Part shown: in pieces, positions 45,215 to 53,500 of the stretch | How positions within the stretch are numbered: position 1 is the first letter of the stretch | How the letters are laid out: each line of letters opens with the position of its first letter | Assembly (NCBI GenBank): GCA_965242735.1 | Contig: OZ251497.1 | Location: 434,001-498,000 of the forward strand | DNA length: 64,000 nt | From: G958295645 sp965242735 | GTDB lineage: Bacteria > Gemmatimonadota > Gemmatimonadetes > Longimicrobiales > Gaopeijiaceae | Direction of reading: 5' to 3' | Notes under the pieces: generated by a model | The model's database searches: none | Seen by the model: the letters and a program-made list of their open reading frames with translations, nothing else | What the model was told of the DNA's origin: nothing | Made by a program: the position numbers and the translations under genes

Positions 45215-47068
45215 ATGTCGGCAATTCGGCGGCTGTGGTTCGAGCTGCGGCGGCGCAACGTGCTGAAGGCGGGGGGCGTGTACGCCGTCGCCGCGTTCGT
45301 GGTGCTGCAGCTCGGCGAGATCGTGCTTCCGGCGTTCGACACGCCCGCGTGGACGATGCAGGCTCTGGTGATCGCCGCGTTCCTGGGCTTGCCGGTGGCG
45401 CTGTGCTTCGCGTGGGCGTACCACCTCGTGCCGGGAGCGCGGCTGCAAAGGACCGCCAGCGCCGAGGGCGAAGAGGCAGGCGCGGTGGCGCCCCGCTTGG
45501 CCCTGCTGGCCGTGACGGCCGGATCGGCCACGCTGGGCGCGTTCTGGTTGGGGCGCACGACGGGTCCGCAGGGTCTCCCGGAACGGGGCGCGGACACGCC
45601 GCAGGACGTCCTCGGCGCCCCGGCGGCCGAACGGCCGGCCTTCGCCCAGTTCGATCCTCTCGAGCCGATCACCGCCGTGGCCGTGCTTCCGCTGGCCGAC
45701 TTGGCCGAGGGAGACGACCTGTTCGCGCGCCAGCTCCACGACGAGATCGTCAACGAGCTGGCGCGGACCACGACGTTGCGCGTGGCGTCGCGGGCGTCGG
45801 CGGAACGCTATGCCGACACGCGCAAGGCGTTGCCCGAGATCGCCCGGGACCTGCGCGTGCAGGCCGTGGTCACGGGTTCCGTCTCCATGACGGCGGACAG
45901 CGACAGCGTGCGGGTCAACGTCCAGCTCCTGCATGCCGAGTCCGACACGCATCTGCTGACCAAGACCTTCCAGCGCGAGATGAAGGACGTGCTGCGCCTG
46001 CAAACCGAGATCGCGGCCGAGATCGCGGCGGCCGTGCGCGGCGAGGTGGAACGGGGACCCGACGGCAGGATCGCGGACGTTGCCGAAGTACCAAACGTGG
46101 TGGCGAGTCCGGCGGCGATTCGCGCGTACCTTCGTGGTCGCGACGCGCTCCGCCAGGGCCGCCCGAGAGCGAGCGAGGCGCTCGAGCACTTCGGCGTGGC
46201 GGTGGCGGCGGACTCGACGTTCGCGAGGGCCTGGGCGGGGCTGGCGGAAGCCGGCTTGGCGTCGATGCTCGATGCCGAGGCCGACGGAGGGGAGGCCGGA
46301 CCGGCGGCGGATCGCGTGGCCGAGGCACTGCGAAGGGCCGAGCAGCTTGGCGGCCGGATGGAAGTGCTGGCGCCCGTCCGGACGGTCTTTTCCGGGCTCT
46401 TGAGCGACCCTGCCGGGGCCGCCCGGGACTCGTTGGTCGGCATGCACGTTCGCGACCTGGCGTGGATCGGACGGCAGGCGGCGGTCCGTTCCGGCGAAGC
46501 CGGCGTGCGCGGCGCGGCGCCGAATTCGCGCTATTGGCAGTTCTACGCCGGCGCGTGGAACCTGGCGGACGCGGGGCAACACGACAGCGCGGCCGCCCTG
46601 TTTCGGCAAGCCTTGGACGCCGACTCGGCCCGCCAGGGCGCGTGGCGAGGCCTGGAAGAGATGTACCTGATGATGGAGGACTACGAGCGAGCCGCCGACG
46701 CCAGGGCCCGGGCGGCCTTGGCGACGCGCGACGGCGGCGCTTTCGCCGAGCAAAGAGCCCAAGCGATCCGCGAAGCCGTGGTGCAGGAGGACCCAATCAG
46801 CTATTGGCGCGCCCTCGAGCGAGACGTGCAGCTGCGCCAAGACCACGGCGACCCGATCGCCCACGTCGAGCGAGCCCGGATCGCATTGGGGCTCGGAGAC
46901 GAGGACGGAGCGCTCCGGCACCTCGAACGCGCCGTGGCCGAACGAGAGCAAGTGCTCGGCGAGCTGCGCCGCAACCATCTCTGGGATCCGCTTCGCGGAC
47001 GCCCGGAACTCCGCGCGCTGGTCAACGAAGCGCGGCGGGGAATGGCGGTGGCTCGCCCGCCGCGATAG
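45215..47068 (+). CDS. TolB-like/TPR membrane protein
   Basis: This 617-residue protein starts at an ATG nine bases after AAGGAGG. The N-terminus has the typical WFELRRRNVLKAGGVYAVAA arrangement with two membrane helices (about 20-42 and 48-70). A TolB-N-like domain (AVAVLPLADLAEGDDLFARQ to QLLHAESDTHLLTKTFQRE) should lie on the far side of the membrane. TPR-like helical repeats follow to the end (FGVAVAADSTFARAWAGLAE, YWQFYAGAWNLADAGQHDSA). Relatives often carry an N-terminal winged-helix or adenylate-cyclase domain, absent here. A signalling or protein-interaction role is inferred. Confidence 0.85.
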   Translation: MSAIRRLWFELRRRNVLKAGGVYAVAAFVVLQLGEIVLPAFDTPAWTMQALVIAAFLGLPVALCFAWAYHLVPGARLQRTASAEGEEAGAVAPRLALLAVTAGSATLGAFWLGRTTGPQGLPERGADTPQDVLGAPAAERPAFAQFDPLEPITAVAVLPLADLAEGDDLFARQLHDEIVNELARTTTLRVASRASAERYADTRKALPEIARDLRVQAVVTGSVSMTADSDSVRVNVQLLHAESDTHLLTKTFQREMKDVLRLQTEIAAEIAAAVRGEVERGPDGRIADVAEVPNVVASPAAIRAYLRGRDALRQGRPRASEALEHFGVAVAADSTFARAWAGLAEAGLASMLDAEADGGEAGPAADRVAEALRRAEQLGGRMEVLAPVRTVFSGLLSDPAGAARDSLVGMHVRDLAWIGRQAAVRSGEAGVRGAAPNSRYWQFYAGAWNLADAGQHDSAAALFRQALDADSARQGAWRGLEEMYLMMEDYERAADARARAALATRDGGAFAEQRAQAIREAVVQEDPISYWRALERDVQLRQDHGDPIAHVERARIALGLGDEDGALRHLERAVAEREQVLGELRRNHLWDPLRGRPELRALVNEARRGMAVARPPR

Positions 47069-47112
47069 AGGCTTGCGGGGCGGTTGCGCAGCGGGACCTG
47101 GGGTCGCTGAGC

Positions 47113-47397
47113 TTGGCGGCCACGAAACGCCAGGCGTGACCGCTGAGCCGATTTCGCGGTCACGCGTGACCGCCAAAAAGGCCGGACGGCCACGAAAACG
47201 CCAGAAGTGACCGCCAAAATGAAGGAAGGACGGCCATGAAGTGCCGAAAATGACCGCCCGAGCGAACTTGGCGGCCATCCGTGACCGCCAAGCTTGCCTC
47301 GCGGCCACGAAGCCCCGGAAATGGCCGCCAAACGAATTTGGCGGCCATCGGTGACCGCCAAAGAACTTTGGCGGCCATCCGTGACCGTCAGGAGGTA
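47113..47397. repeat. Array of about eight imperfect palindromic units beside Fic gene
   Basis: The 319-bp convergent gap between the TPR and Fic genes (47069-47387) is filled with units pairing TTGGCGGCCA-type left arms with TGACCGCCAA-type right arms. Short units have a spacer near TCCG, for example at 47269-47292, 47337-47362 and 47367-47392. Longer ones carry a CGAA..GCC..GAA spacer, for example at about 47113-47147, 47186-47218, 47230-47260 and 47299-47332. Arms are variably decayed. Unit spacing is irregular (about 29-42 bp). The last unit runs a few bases into the Fic stop region. Confidence 0.8.
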
Positions 47398-48575
47398 TCC
47401 CGTCCCTCGACGAGGCTCAGCAGATCCGGGAACGCCAGAATGCTTCCCCGGCGACCGCTCGAGGCTCGGAGGACGCGCAGTACGCCACCGTCGACCAGCA
47501 TCGCCAGGAGTCGCCGGGCCGTGCGCGCCGGGACCCCCACGTGGGTCGCAAACCGGGCGCTGTTGAAGATCGGGCGCTTGAAGAGCCAGTCGAGCGCAGG
47601 AGCGGCGTATTGGGAGCGGGCGATGTCCGCCACCCGCCTCTCCGTCTCTTCGTAGAGGTCGAGGATCCCCTTCGTCTTCGAAAGGTTGTCCTCGGCCTGG
47701 GCCAGCACTGCCTTCAAGAAGAACCGACACCATCCCGTCCACTCGTCGTCGCGGGAGACGGCCAGCAGTCCTTCGTAGTATTCGGCCCGGTGAGCCTCGA
47801 AGTAGGCGCTGATGGAGAACAGGGGCCGGCTTGTCAGACCGCGCTCCGACAAGAACAGCGGCACCAACATGCGGCCGAGACGACCGTTGCCGTCCAGAAA
47901 CGGGTGCAGAGCCTCGAACTCGGCATGAACGACGGCAAGCTGAACCAGCCGGTCGGGCGCGTCCTCGTGGACGTAGCGCTCCCACGTCCTCATGGCGGCC
48001 GGCAGGCTCTCCGCGCTGATGGGGACGAACGTGGCTTCTTCCATCGTGCTTCCGGGCGGGCCGATCCAGATGGGAAAGCGTCGATACTCGCCCGGCGACT
48101 TTCCCTTTCCCCGTGCGCCCGAAAGGAGCAGGCGATGCGTCTCGAGGACGACCCGCTGGCCGAGCGGCGACTCTTCGAGCATCTGGCCGGCTCGTCGCAT
48201 CGCCCGACGACAGTTGATGACCTCGTTGACGTCGTCTCTGTGCCCCGTGGAGCCCGCTTCCCGTCCGGCCTCGAACTGCAGGACATCGCTCATTGTGACG
48301 TCGATGCTCTCGATGCGGGAGGACAGGACCGCCTCTTGCGTCGCCAACGACGAAAGCAGCGCTCGCGGGTTGGGAATGGTGGACAGTGCCCCGTCGTATC
48401 GCGCGACCGCGGCCGTCGCCGGGCCGATCAGGGGGATCACGGCGGGCCAGTCGATTCGGTCCTCCGGCGGAAAACTCCCTTCGCGATAGTGCGTCATGGC
48501 TCCCGCATCAGCGCCAGCCCCCTTGCGGCGAAACTTGCCGACAATCGCCCGAGAGAAATCGTACTCGGACTTCAC
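47388..48575 (-). CDS. Fic family protein with antitoxin-like N-terminal extension
   Basis: Fic enzymes usually transfer AMP from ATP to target proteins. The 395-residue protein has the complete active motif HPFLDGNGRLGR (224-235). It also has an N-terminal inhibitory-helix candidate, SSRIES (85-90, consensus S/TxxxEG/N), and a C-terminal winged-helix-like region (FATHVGVPARTARRLLAML). The GTG at 48575 is chosen because a perfect AGGAGG lies 7 bases upstream. It adds 26 residues starting KSEYDFSRAIVGKF, reminiscent of small antitoxin-type proteins. The ATG at 48497 is the start typical Fic proteins would have. Repeat arrays lie on both sides. Confidence 0.9.
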   Translation of the reverse strand: MKSEYDFSRAIVGKFRRKGAGADAGAMTHYREGSFPPEDRIDWPAVIPLIGPATAAVARYDGALSTIPNPRALLSSLATQEAVLSSRIESIDVTMSDVLQFEAGREAGSTGHRDDVNEVINCRRAMRRAGQMLEESPLGQRVVLETHRLLLSGARGKGKSPGEYRRFPIWIGPPGSTMEEATFVPISAESLPAAMRTWERYVHEDAPDRLVQLAVVHAEFEALHPFLDGNGRLGRMLVPLFLSERGLTSRPLFSISAYFEAHRAEYYEGLLAVSRDDEWTGWCRFFLKAVLAQAEDNLSKTKGILDLYEETERRVADIARSQYAAPALDWLFKRPIFNSARFATHVGVPARTARRLLAMLVDGGVLRVLRASSGRRGSILAFPDLLSLVEGRDTS

Positions 48576-48582
48576 GTCGATG

Positions 48583-48588
48583 CCTCCT
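48583..48588 (-). promoter_or_regulatory. Strong Shine-Dalgarno supporting GTG start of Fic gene
   Basis: The minus strand reads AGGAGG here, with a 7-base spacer to the GTG at 48575-48573. The alternative ATG at 48497 has only GGAG four bases upstream. This favours translation of the antitoxin-like N-terminal extension. Confidence 0.7.
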
Positions 48589-48693
48589 CGTGCTGCCGAC
48601 GTACGGAGCGCGTGGAGCCGTGGGCAGAGATGATTCGCACGGTCGTTTCGTCAGGTCGGAATCGCGTTCGGTCACGCCGACGCAAGCACTGTC

Positions 48694-48790
48694 GTCACAA
48701 TGGTCGTTCGGGCGTGACAATGGTCGTTCGGGCGACGACGCAACGGCAGGAAGCCAATGGTCGTCGGGCGTGACAATGGTTGTTCGGGGC
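48694..48790. repeat. Four-copy direct repeat of about 20 bp upstream of Fic gene
   Basis: Consensus GTGACAATGGTCGTTCGGGC. Copies are at 48694-48713 (GTCACA variant), 48714-48733, 48753-48769 (shortened) and 48770-48790 (one extra G). Copies one and two are directly joined; copy three is separated by about 19 bases. They differ in sequence from the array on the other side of the Fic gene. Confidence 0.85.
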
Positions 48791-48895
48791 GCCGGAGTCA
48801 ACCCGTCTGCGCTCCTCGGGCGGTGCGTTCGGAGTCGGCCGCGCCGCGCGGCGCTCCGCGTAGAGAATGTCGGCCGCCAAGGGCGTGTTGTCGGC

Positions 48896-49594
48896 TCATT
48901 CCAGCCCGGCCGCGTCGCTGCGGCGCTCCAGCAAGAGCGTGTCCCGCCAGCAGCCGTCGGAGTCGCGGCCGATGCGCTCGCGAACGCCCGCCACCCGGAA
49001 GCCGGCGCGCTGGTGAACCCGGACCGAAGGCTTGTTCTCGGGGAAGACGTGGGCCTGCAATGTCCACATGCCCGCGGCGTCCGCCTCCTGGACCAGAGCG
49101 CGAAGGAGGCGTGCGCCGATCCCTCGTCCCCGCCACGACGCGGCCACGTAGACCATGACTTCGGCCACCCCTGCGTACACGGGCCGTTCCGAGACGGGGC
49201 TCAGGCACGCGAAGCCGGCGACCACCCGCGACGGCTTGGGCACTGGACAGGTCGTCGGTCCGGTGCCTTTCGGCTCTCCGCTGGCAAACGGCGGCTCGGG
49301 CGCGGGGCGCTCCGTCGGTCCGGCGGCTTCCGGCGTCCCGCTCGCCGCCGTCGGCTTGGGCGGCGGCGCTTCGGACGCGGGCAGTTCGGCCACGATCCTG
49401 CAGTCGGGGCGGCGCGCGCGGTCCCATGCCTCCCATGAGGGGACCCGCGTCTCGAACGTGGCGTCGCCGGTCGCGATGCCCTCGCCGTAGACGGCCGCCA
49501 CCGACGGCCAGTCTTCGGGCGTCATGGGGCGAAGCAGCGCCGGGGGCTGGTCGCCCGACGACCGTGCGTCCGGGACCGGCCGGCGCGTGATCAC
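48896..49594 (-). CDS. GNAT N-acetyltransferase, Pat-like, with Pro-rich insert
   Basis: This 232-residue protein resembles phosphinothricin/methionine sulfoximine acetyltransferases: PPALLRPMTPEDW, AAVYGEGIATGDATFETRVP, VAEVMVYVAASWRGRGIGAR (acetyl-CoA pyrophosphate loop) and HVFPENKPSVRVHQRAGF. The GTG at 49594 is preferred over the ATG at 49525. The ATG falls inside the first beta strand (ALLRPM), while the GTG overlaps the lipase stop. Residues 72-122 are a Pro/Thr/Gly-rich insert with two similar halves of about 23 residues, between strand two and the core. The substrate is unknown. Confidence 0.85.
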   Translation of the reverse strand: MITRRPVPDARSSGDQPPALLRPMTPEDWPSVAAVYGEGIATGDATFETRVPSWEAWDRARRPDCRIVAELPASEAPPPKPTAASGTPEAAGPTERPAPEPPFASGEPKGTGPTTCPVPKPSRVVAGFACLSPVSERPVYAGVAEVMVYVAASWRGRGIGARLLRALVQEADAAGMWTLQAHVFPENKPSVRVHQRAGFRVAGVRERIGRDSDGCWRDTLLLERRSDAAGLE

Positions 49595-50370
49595 GGGACG
49601 TCGCCGGGCGGCACGGGCGCGGGCGCGGGCGCGGGGGCGGTTGCCGGCTCGAACGCGCCGGCGCGAAGGAACTGGACGACCGCTCGGGCCGCGTGCCGGC
49701 TGTTCATGATGAAGGCGTGCGACCGGGGCAGGACGATCATGGGGACTCCTTCCACGCGCGTTCGGTCGAGCGCGACGATGCCGTCGTCGGGGCCCTCGAT
49801 GAAGGCGGAGCCGATGGGATTGACGCTTCGGTCGCCCGCCACGATGCCCATTTCGTAGGCCGGGGGCGGCAACGCGGCCGGCACGTCGGCCTCGCCCGTG
49901 CCCAAGGCGCGGCCGGCGGGGCCGAGCGCCTCGGAGACCACCGGAACGTCGCGCAGCCAGTCGGCCAGTTCGCTGCCCCGGCTGGGCGGAACCAGGAGGA
50001 CGACCCGGCCGAGCGACTCCGGCGGGCTGGCGGCAAGGAAGGTGCGAATGACGATGCCGCCGAGCGAGTGTCCGACGAAGTGCACGCGGCCGGCCTCTCG
50101 GCAGCATCGCGCGACCGTCTCCGCGAGGGCCTCGGCTTGGCGCTCGACCGGAGCCACGCGCGAATCGTAGCCGAACGCGGTCACGTCGTAGCCTGCCCAG
50201 CGGAGGCGTTGGGCGAGCACCGCCATGGAGCGCTCGGTGCGCCCGAGGCCGTGAACCACCACGACGGCTTCTTGGTCAGCGGGCGCGGGGTCCGCTTGGC
50301 ACGACGCGAGCGCGACGGCCGTGGCCACTCCAACCGCTGCCGAGCAACCCCGCCGTTTCGCAAGCCGCAT
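49591..50370 (-). CDS. Lipase-like alpha/beta-hydrolase lipoprotein
   Basis: This 259-residue protein has a lipoprotein signal (AVGVATAVALASC). The fold is that of a class-2-type lipase/PGAP1-like hydrolase: VVVVHGLGRTERSMAVLAQR (oxyanion loop), nucleophile elbow VHFVGHSLGGIVIRTF, and acid/His candidates in GPDDGIVALDRT and LPRSHAFIMNS. The last 20 residues form an Ala-Pro repeat tail. The stop overlaps the GNAT start. It probably hydrolyses lipid esters in the periplasm. Confidence 0.85.
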   Translation of the reverse strand: MRLAKRRGCSAAVGVATAVALASCQADPAPADQEAVVVVHGLGRTERSMAVLAQRLRWAGYDVTAFGYDSRVAPVERQAEALAETVARCCREAGRVHFVGHSLGGIVIRTFLAASPPESLGRVVLLVPPSRGSELADWLRDVPVVSEALGPAGRALGTGEADVPAALPPPAYEMGIVAGDRSVNPIGSAFIEGPDDGIVALDRTRVEGVPMIVLPRSHAFIMNSRHAARAVVQFLRAGAFEPATAPAPAPAPVPPGDVP

Positions 50371-50400
50371 TGCCGGGTCCTCCCTTTGTCGCGCCGGCGG

Positions 50401-50502
50401 GTCCGGGCTCGGTCAAGCCGTGGCCGCCCGAGGGCGACCTGCACGTGAACGGCCCCGGCTGCGCCGCGCTGGCGGTCCGGGCTCGGTCAAGCCGTGGCCG
50501 CC
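50401..50502. repeat. Perfect 28-bp direct repeat in divergent promoter region
   Basis: Identical 28-bp copies at 50401-50428 and 50475-50502 (both begin GTCCGGGCTCGGTCAAGCCG) have a 74-bp period. They lie between the lipase gene (minus) and the metallopeptidase gene (plus). Confidence 0.9.
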
Positions 50503-50583
50503 GTCGTTGGCGCTCGCCTACGAGGCCCCTCCGCCGAGCCGGCCCTCTCGCGAGCCGAGGCGCCGTCGGCGTAAGATACCGGG

Positions 50584-53500
50584 ATGCGCGCCAAGAGGAG
50601 TGGAATCGGTGGCCGCGGCCGGGTTGCGCTGTCCTGCGCGGCAACGCTCTTGGCGGCGGCCTTGGCTTCCTGCGACGACGGTCCCGCCCCGCCGGAGGCC
50701 GCGTCGCTGGCCGTCTCGCCGTCGTCGGTCGCGTTGGAGGCAATCGGCGACACGGCGGTCTTCACGGCCGCCGTCGCCGATCAGTACGGGGATCCGTTTC
50801 CGGCCGTGGTCGCGTGGCGGACGAGTCGGCCCTCGGTGTTCACGGTGACGGGCGAAGGCGTCGTGCGCGCGGTCGCGAACGGGGAGGGCGTGCTGACGGC
50901 CTCCTTGGGCGAGCTGAGCGCCACGGCCAGCGTCTCGGTGGCGCAGCGGCCGTCGGCGATGGACGCCGTCGGCGGGGACGGACAGGCCGTGCGCCAGGGG
51001 CTCGCGCTCGCCGAACCGGTGATCGTCGAGGTGACCGATGCGCGGGGGACTCCGGTCCAGGACGTGGTCGTGGTCTTCGCGCCGGCCGACGGCGACGGGA
51101 GCGCCGATCCCGACACCATCGCCACGGACGCCGCCGGCCGCGCCCAGACGTCGTGGACGCTGGGAGACCGTCCCGGCGAGCAGAGCCTCGTGGCTTCGGT
51201 CGTCGGCGCCGGCGAGCCGTCCGTTCGGTTCTCCGCCACGGCCCTGACGCCGGAGGAGACGGCGGATTCCGTCGGGATCGTGGAGGGCGACCAGCAGCGC
51301 GCGCTTCGCGGACGGACGCTTCCGGCGCCGGTGGTGTTCCGGGTGCTCGACGCAGTCGGCGGGCCGGTTCCGGGCGCGCGCGTCGCCTTCGTTCCGTCGG
51401 CCGGCCACGGGGTGGCGAATCCCGACACGGTGGCGACGGACGAGGACGGTCTGGCCGGCACGACGTGGACGCTGGGGGACGAGGCGGGCCCGCAGTCGCT
51501 GGTCGCGGCCGTGGTGCGGGCGGACGGTCCTTCGGCTCGGGCGGCCGCGACGGCGCTGACGCCGGAAGAGGCGGCGGATTCCATCGAGCTGGCCGGCGGC
51601 GGCGGGCAACAGGCCCGCCAAGGGGCCAAGCTTGCGCGGCCGGTGGTGTTCCGGGTGCTGGACGACGTCGGCGGGCCGGTTCCGGGCGCGCGCGTCTTCT
51701 TCGTTCCGTCGGCGGGCCACGGGGTCGCCGATCCCGACACGGTGGCGACGGACGAGGACGGTCTGGCCGGCACGACGTGGACGCTGGGGGACGAGCCGGG
51801 TGCGCAGGTGCTGGTCGCGGCCGTGGCGCGGGCAGGCGGTCCTTCGGCCCGGGCGGCCGCGACGGCCCTGACGCCGGAAGAGGCGGCGGGGTCGATTGAG
51901 CTGGCCAGCGGCGGCGGGCAACGGGCCCGTCAAGGGGCCCGGCTTGCGCGGCCGGTGGTGTTCCGGGTGCTGGACGCCGCGGGAGGGCCGGTTCCGGGCG
52001 CGCGCGTTGCCTTTGTTCCGTCGGCTGGCCACGGGGTCGCCGATCCCGACACGGTGGCGACGGACGAAGACGGTCTTGCCGGCACGACGTGGACGCTGGG
52101 GGACGAGCGGGGTCCGCAATCTCTGGTCGCGGCCGTGGCGCGGGCGGGCGGTCCTTCGGCTCGGGCGGCCGCGACGGCTCTGACGCCGGAAGAGGCGGCC
52201 GTCTCGCTCGAGCTGGCCAGCGGCGGCGGGCAGCGGGCCCTCCGGGGAACCAGGCTTGCGCGGCCGGTGGTGTTCCGGGCGCTGGACGCCGCGGGCGGGC
52301 CGGTTCCGGGGGTGCGCGTCGCCTTCGTTCCGTCGGCCGGCCACGGGGTGGCGGCACCCGACACGGTGGCGACGAACGAGGACGGTCTTGCCGGCACGAC
52401 GTGGACGCTGGGCAACGAGCCCGGTCCCCAGTCCCTTGTGGCCTCCGTCGCTCGGCCCGGCGGCCCCACGGCCCAAGCCGCCGCCACCGCGGTCCCGCCC
52501 CGCGTACCGGTCGCCGATTCCATTTTCGTCGCGTCCGGCGACGGGCAGCGCGCCCCTCGCGGCAGCACGCTCCCGGCGCCCGTCGTGGTCGTGGTGCTCG
52601 ACGAGACGGGCCGCCCTCTCCCCAACATTCTCGTCTCGTTCGCGGCGGCGCCGGGACACGGCCAAGCCCGTCCCGAGTCGGACCGGACCGACGCCGGCGG
52701 GCGCGCACGGACGCGTTGGACGCTCGGCGAGCCGCTGGGGACGCAACGTCTGGTCGTCACCGCCGCCGGCCGCCTGTCCGCGCAGGTCTCGGCGACGGCC
52801 GTCGAGAGGCCCGTCACGAACCAGCCGCCCACGGTGGACGCGACGGTTCCCACGCTGCTGCTTCAGACGGGCGGAACCTCGGTCTCGGTTTCGGCTCGTT
52901 CCCTCTTCAGCGACCCGGACGGCGACGCGCTCGCCTTTTCCGCCGTCACGGACGACGGATCGGTGACGCAGGTTGCCGTGCGACAAGACACGTTCTTCGT
53001 CAGTCCGGGGACTGGGACGGGCTCGACCAAGATTCGGCTGACCGCCACGGACGCCGCCGCCGCGTCCGCGTCCCAGACGTTTTGGACGACGACGCTGCCC
53101 GCGCTGGACAACTCGAGCTACAACATTCACATCGCGGACCACACCGAGACGGGCCTCAGCGCCGACACGTTGTTCACCCAGGCGGTGGCACGCTGGGAAC
53201 AGGCGATTGCGGGCAATCTTCCGAGTCAACCGCTTCTGAGCGACTTCGTGTTCGACGCCTGCCTGGAACGCTTTTCGGTCTTCGCCGAGGTGGACGACGT
53301 GGTCGTGTTCGTCACGATCCGCGACATCGACGGGCCCGGGGGAACGCTGGCCGCGGCCGGCCAATGCGGGGTGCGTCGTCCGGAGGACACCGGGCTGCCC
53401 GTGTTCGGCTTCATCTATTTCGACGCGGCGGACCGGAGCGGCGTGTGGGCCGACGACCTGTACGACGTGACTCTGCACGAGTTCGGCCACGTATTGGGCA

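Larger units (their letters stand above)
48576..48895. other. 320-bp repeat-bearing gap upstream of Fic
   Basis: No gene is evident. It contains the Shine-Dalgarno of the Fic gene, the four-copy repeat at 48694-48790, and otherwise unremarkable GC-rich sequence up to the GNAT stop. The Fic promoter should be here, but no clear -35/-10 pair is visible. Confidence 0.55.

Noticed and set aside
47113..47397. Possible CRISPR array beside the Fic gene
   Set aside because: Unit lengths and spacers are irregular, spacers are related to one another, arms are decayed, and no cas gene is present.
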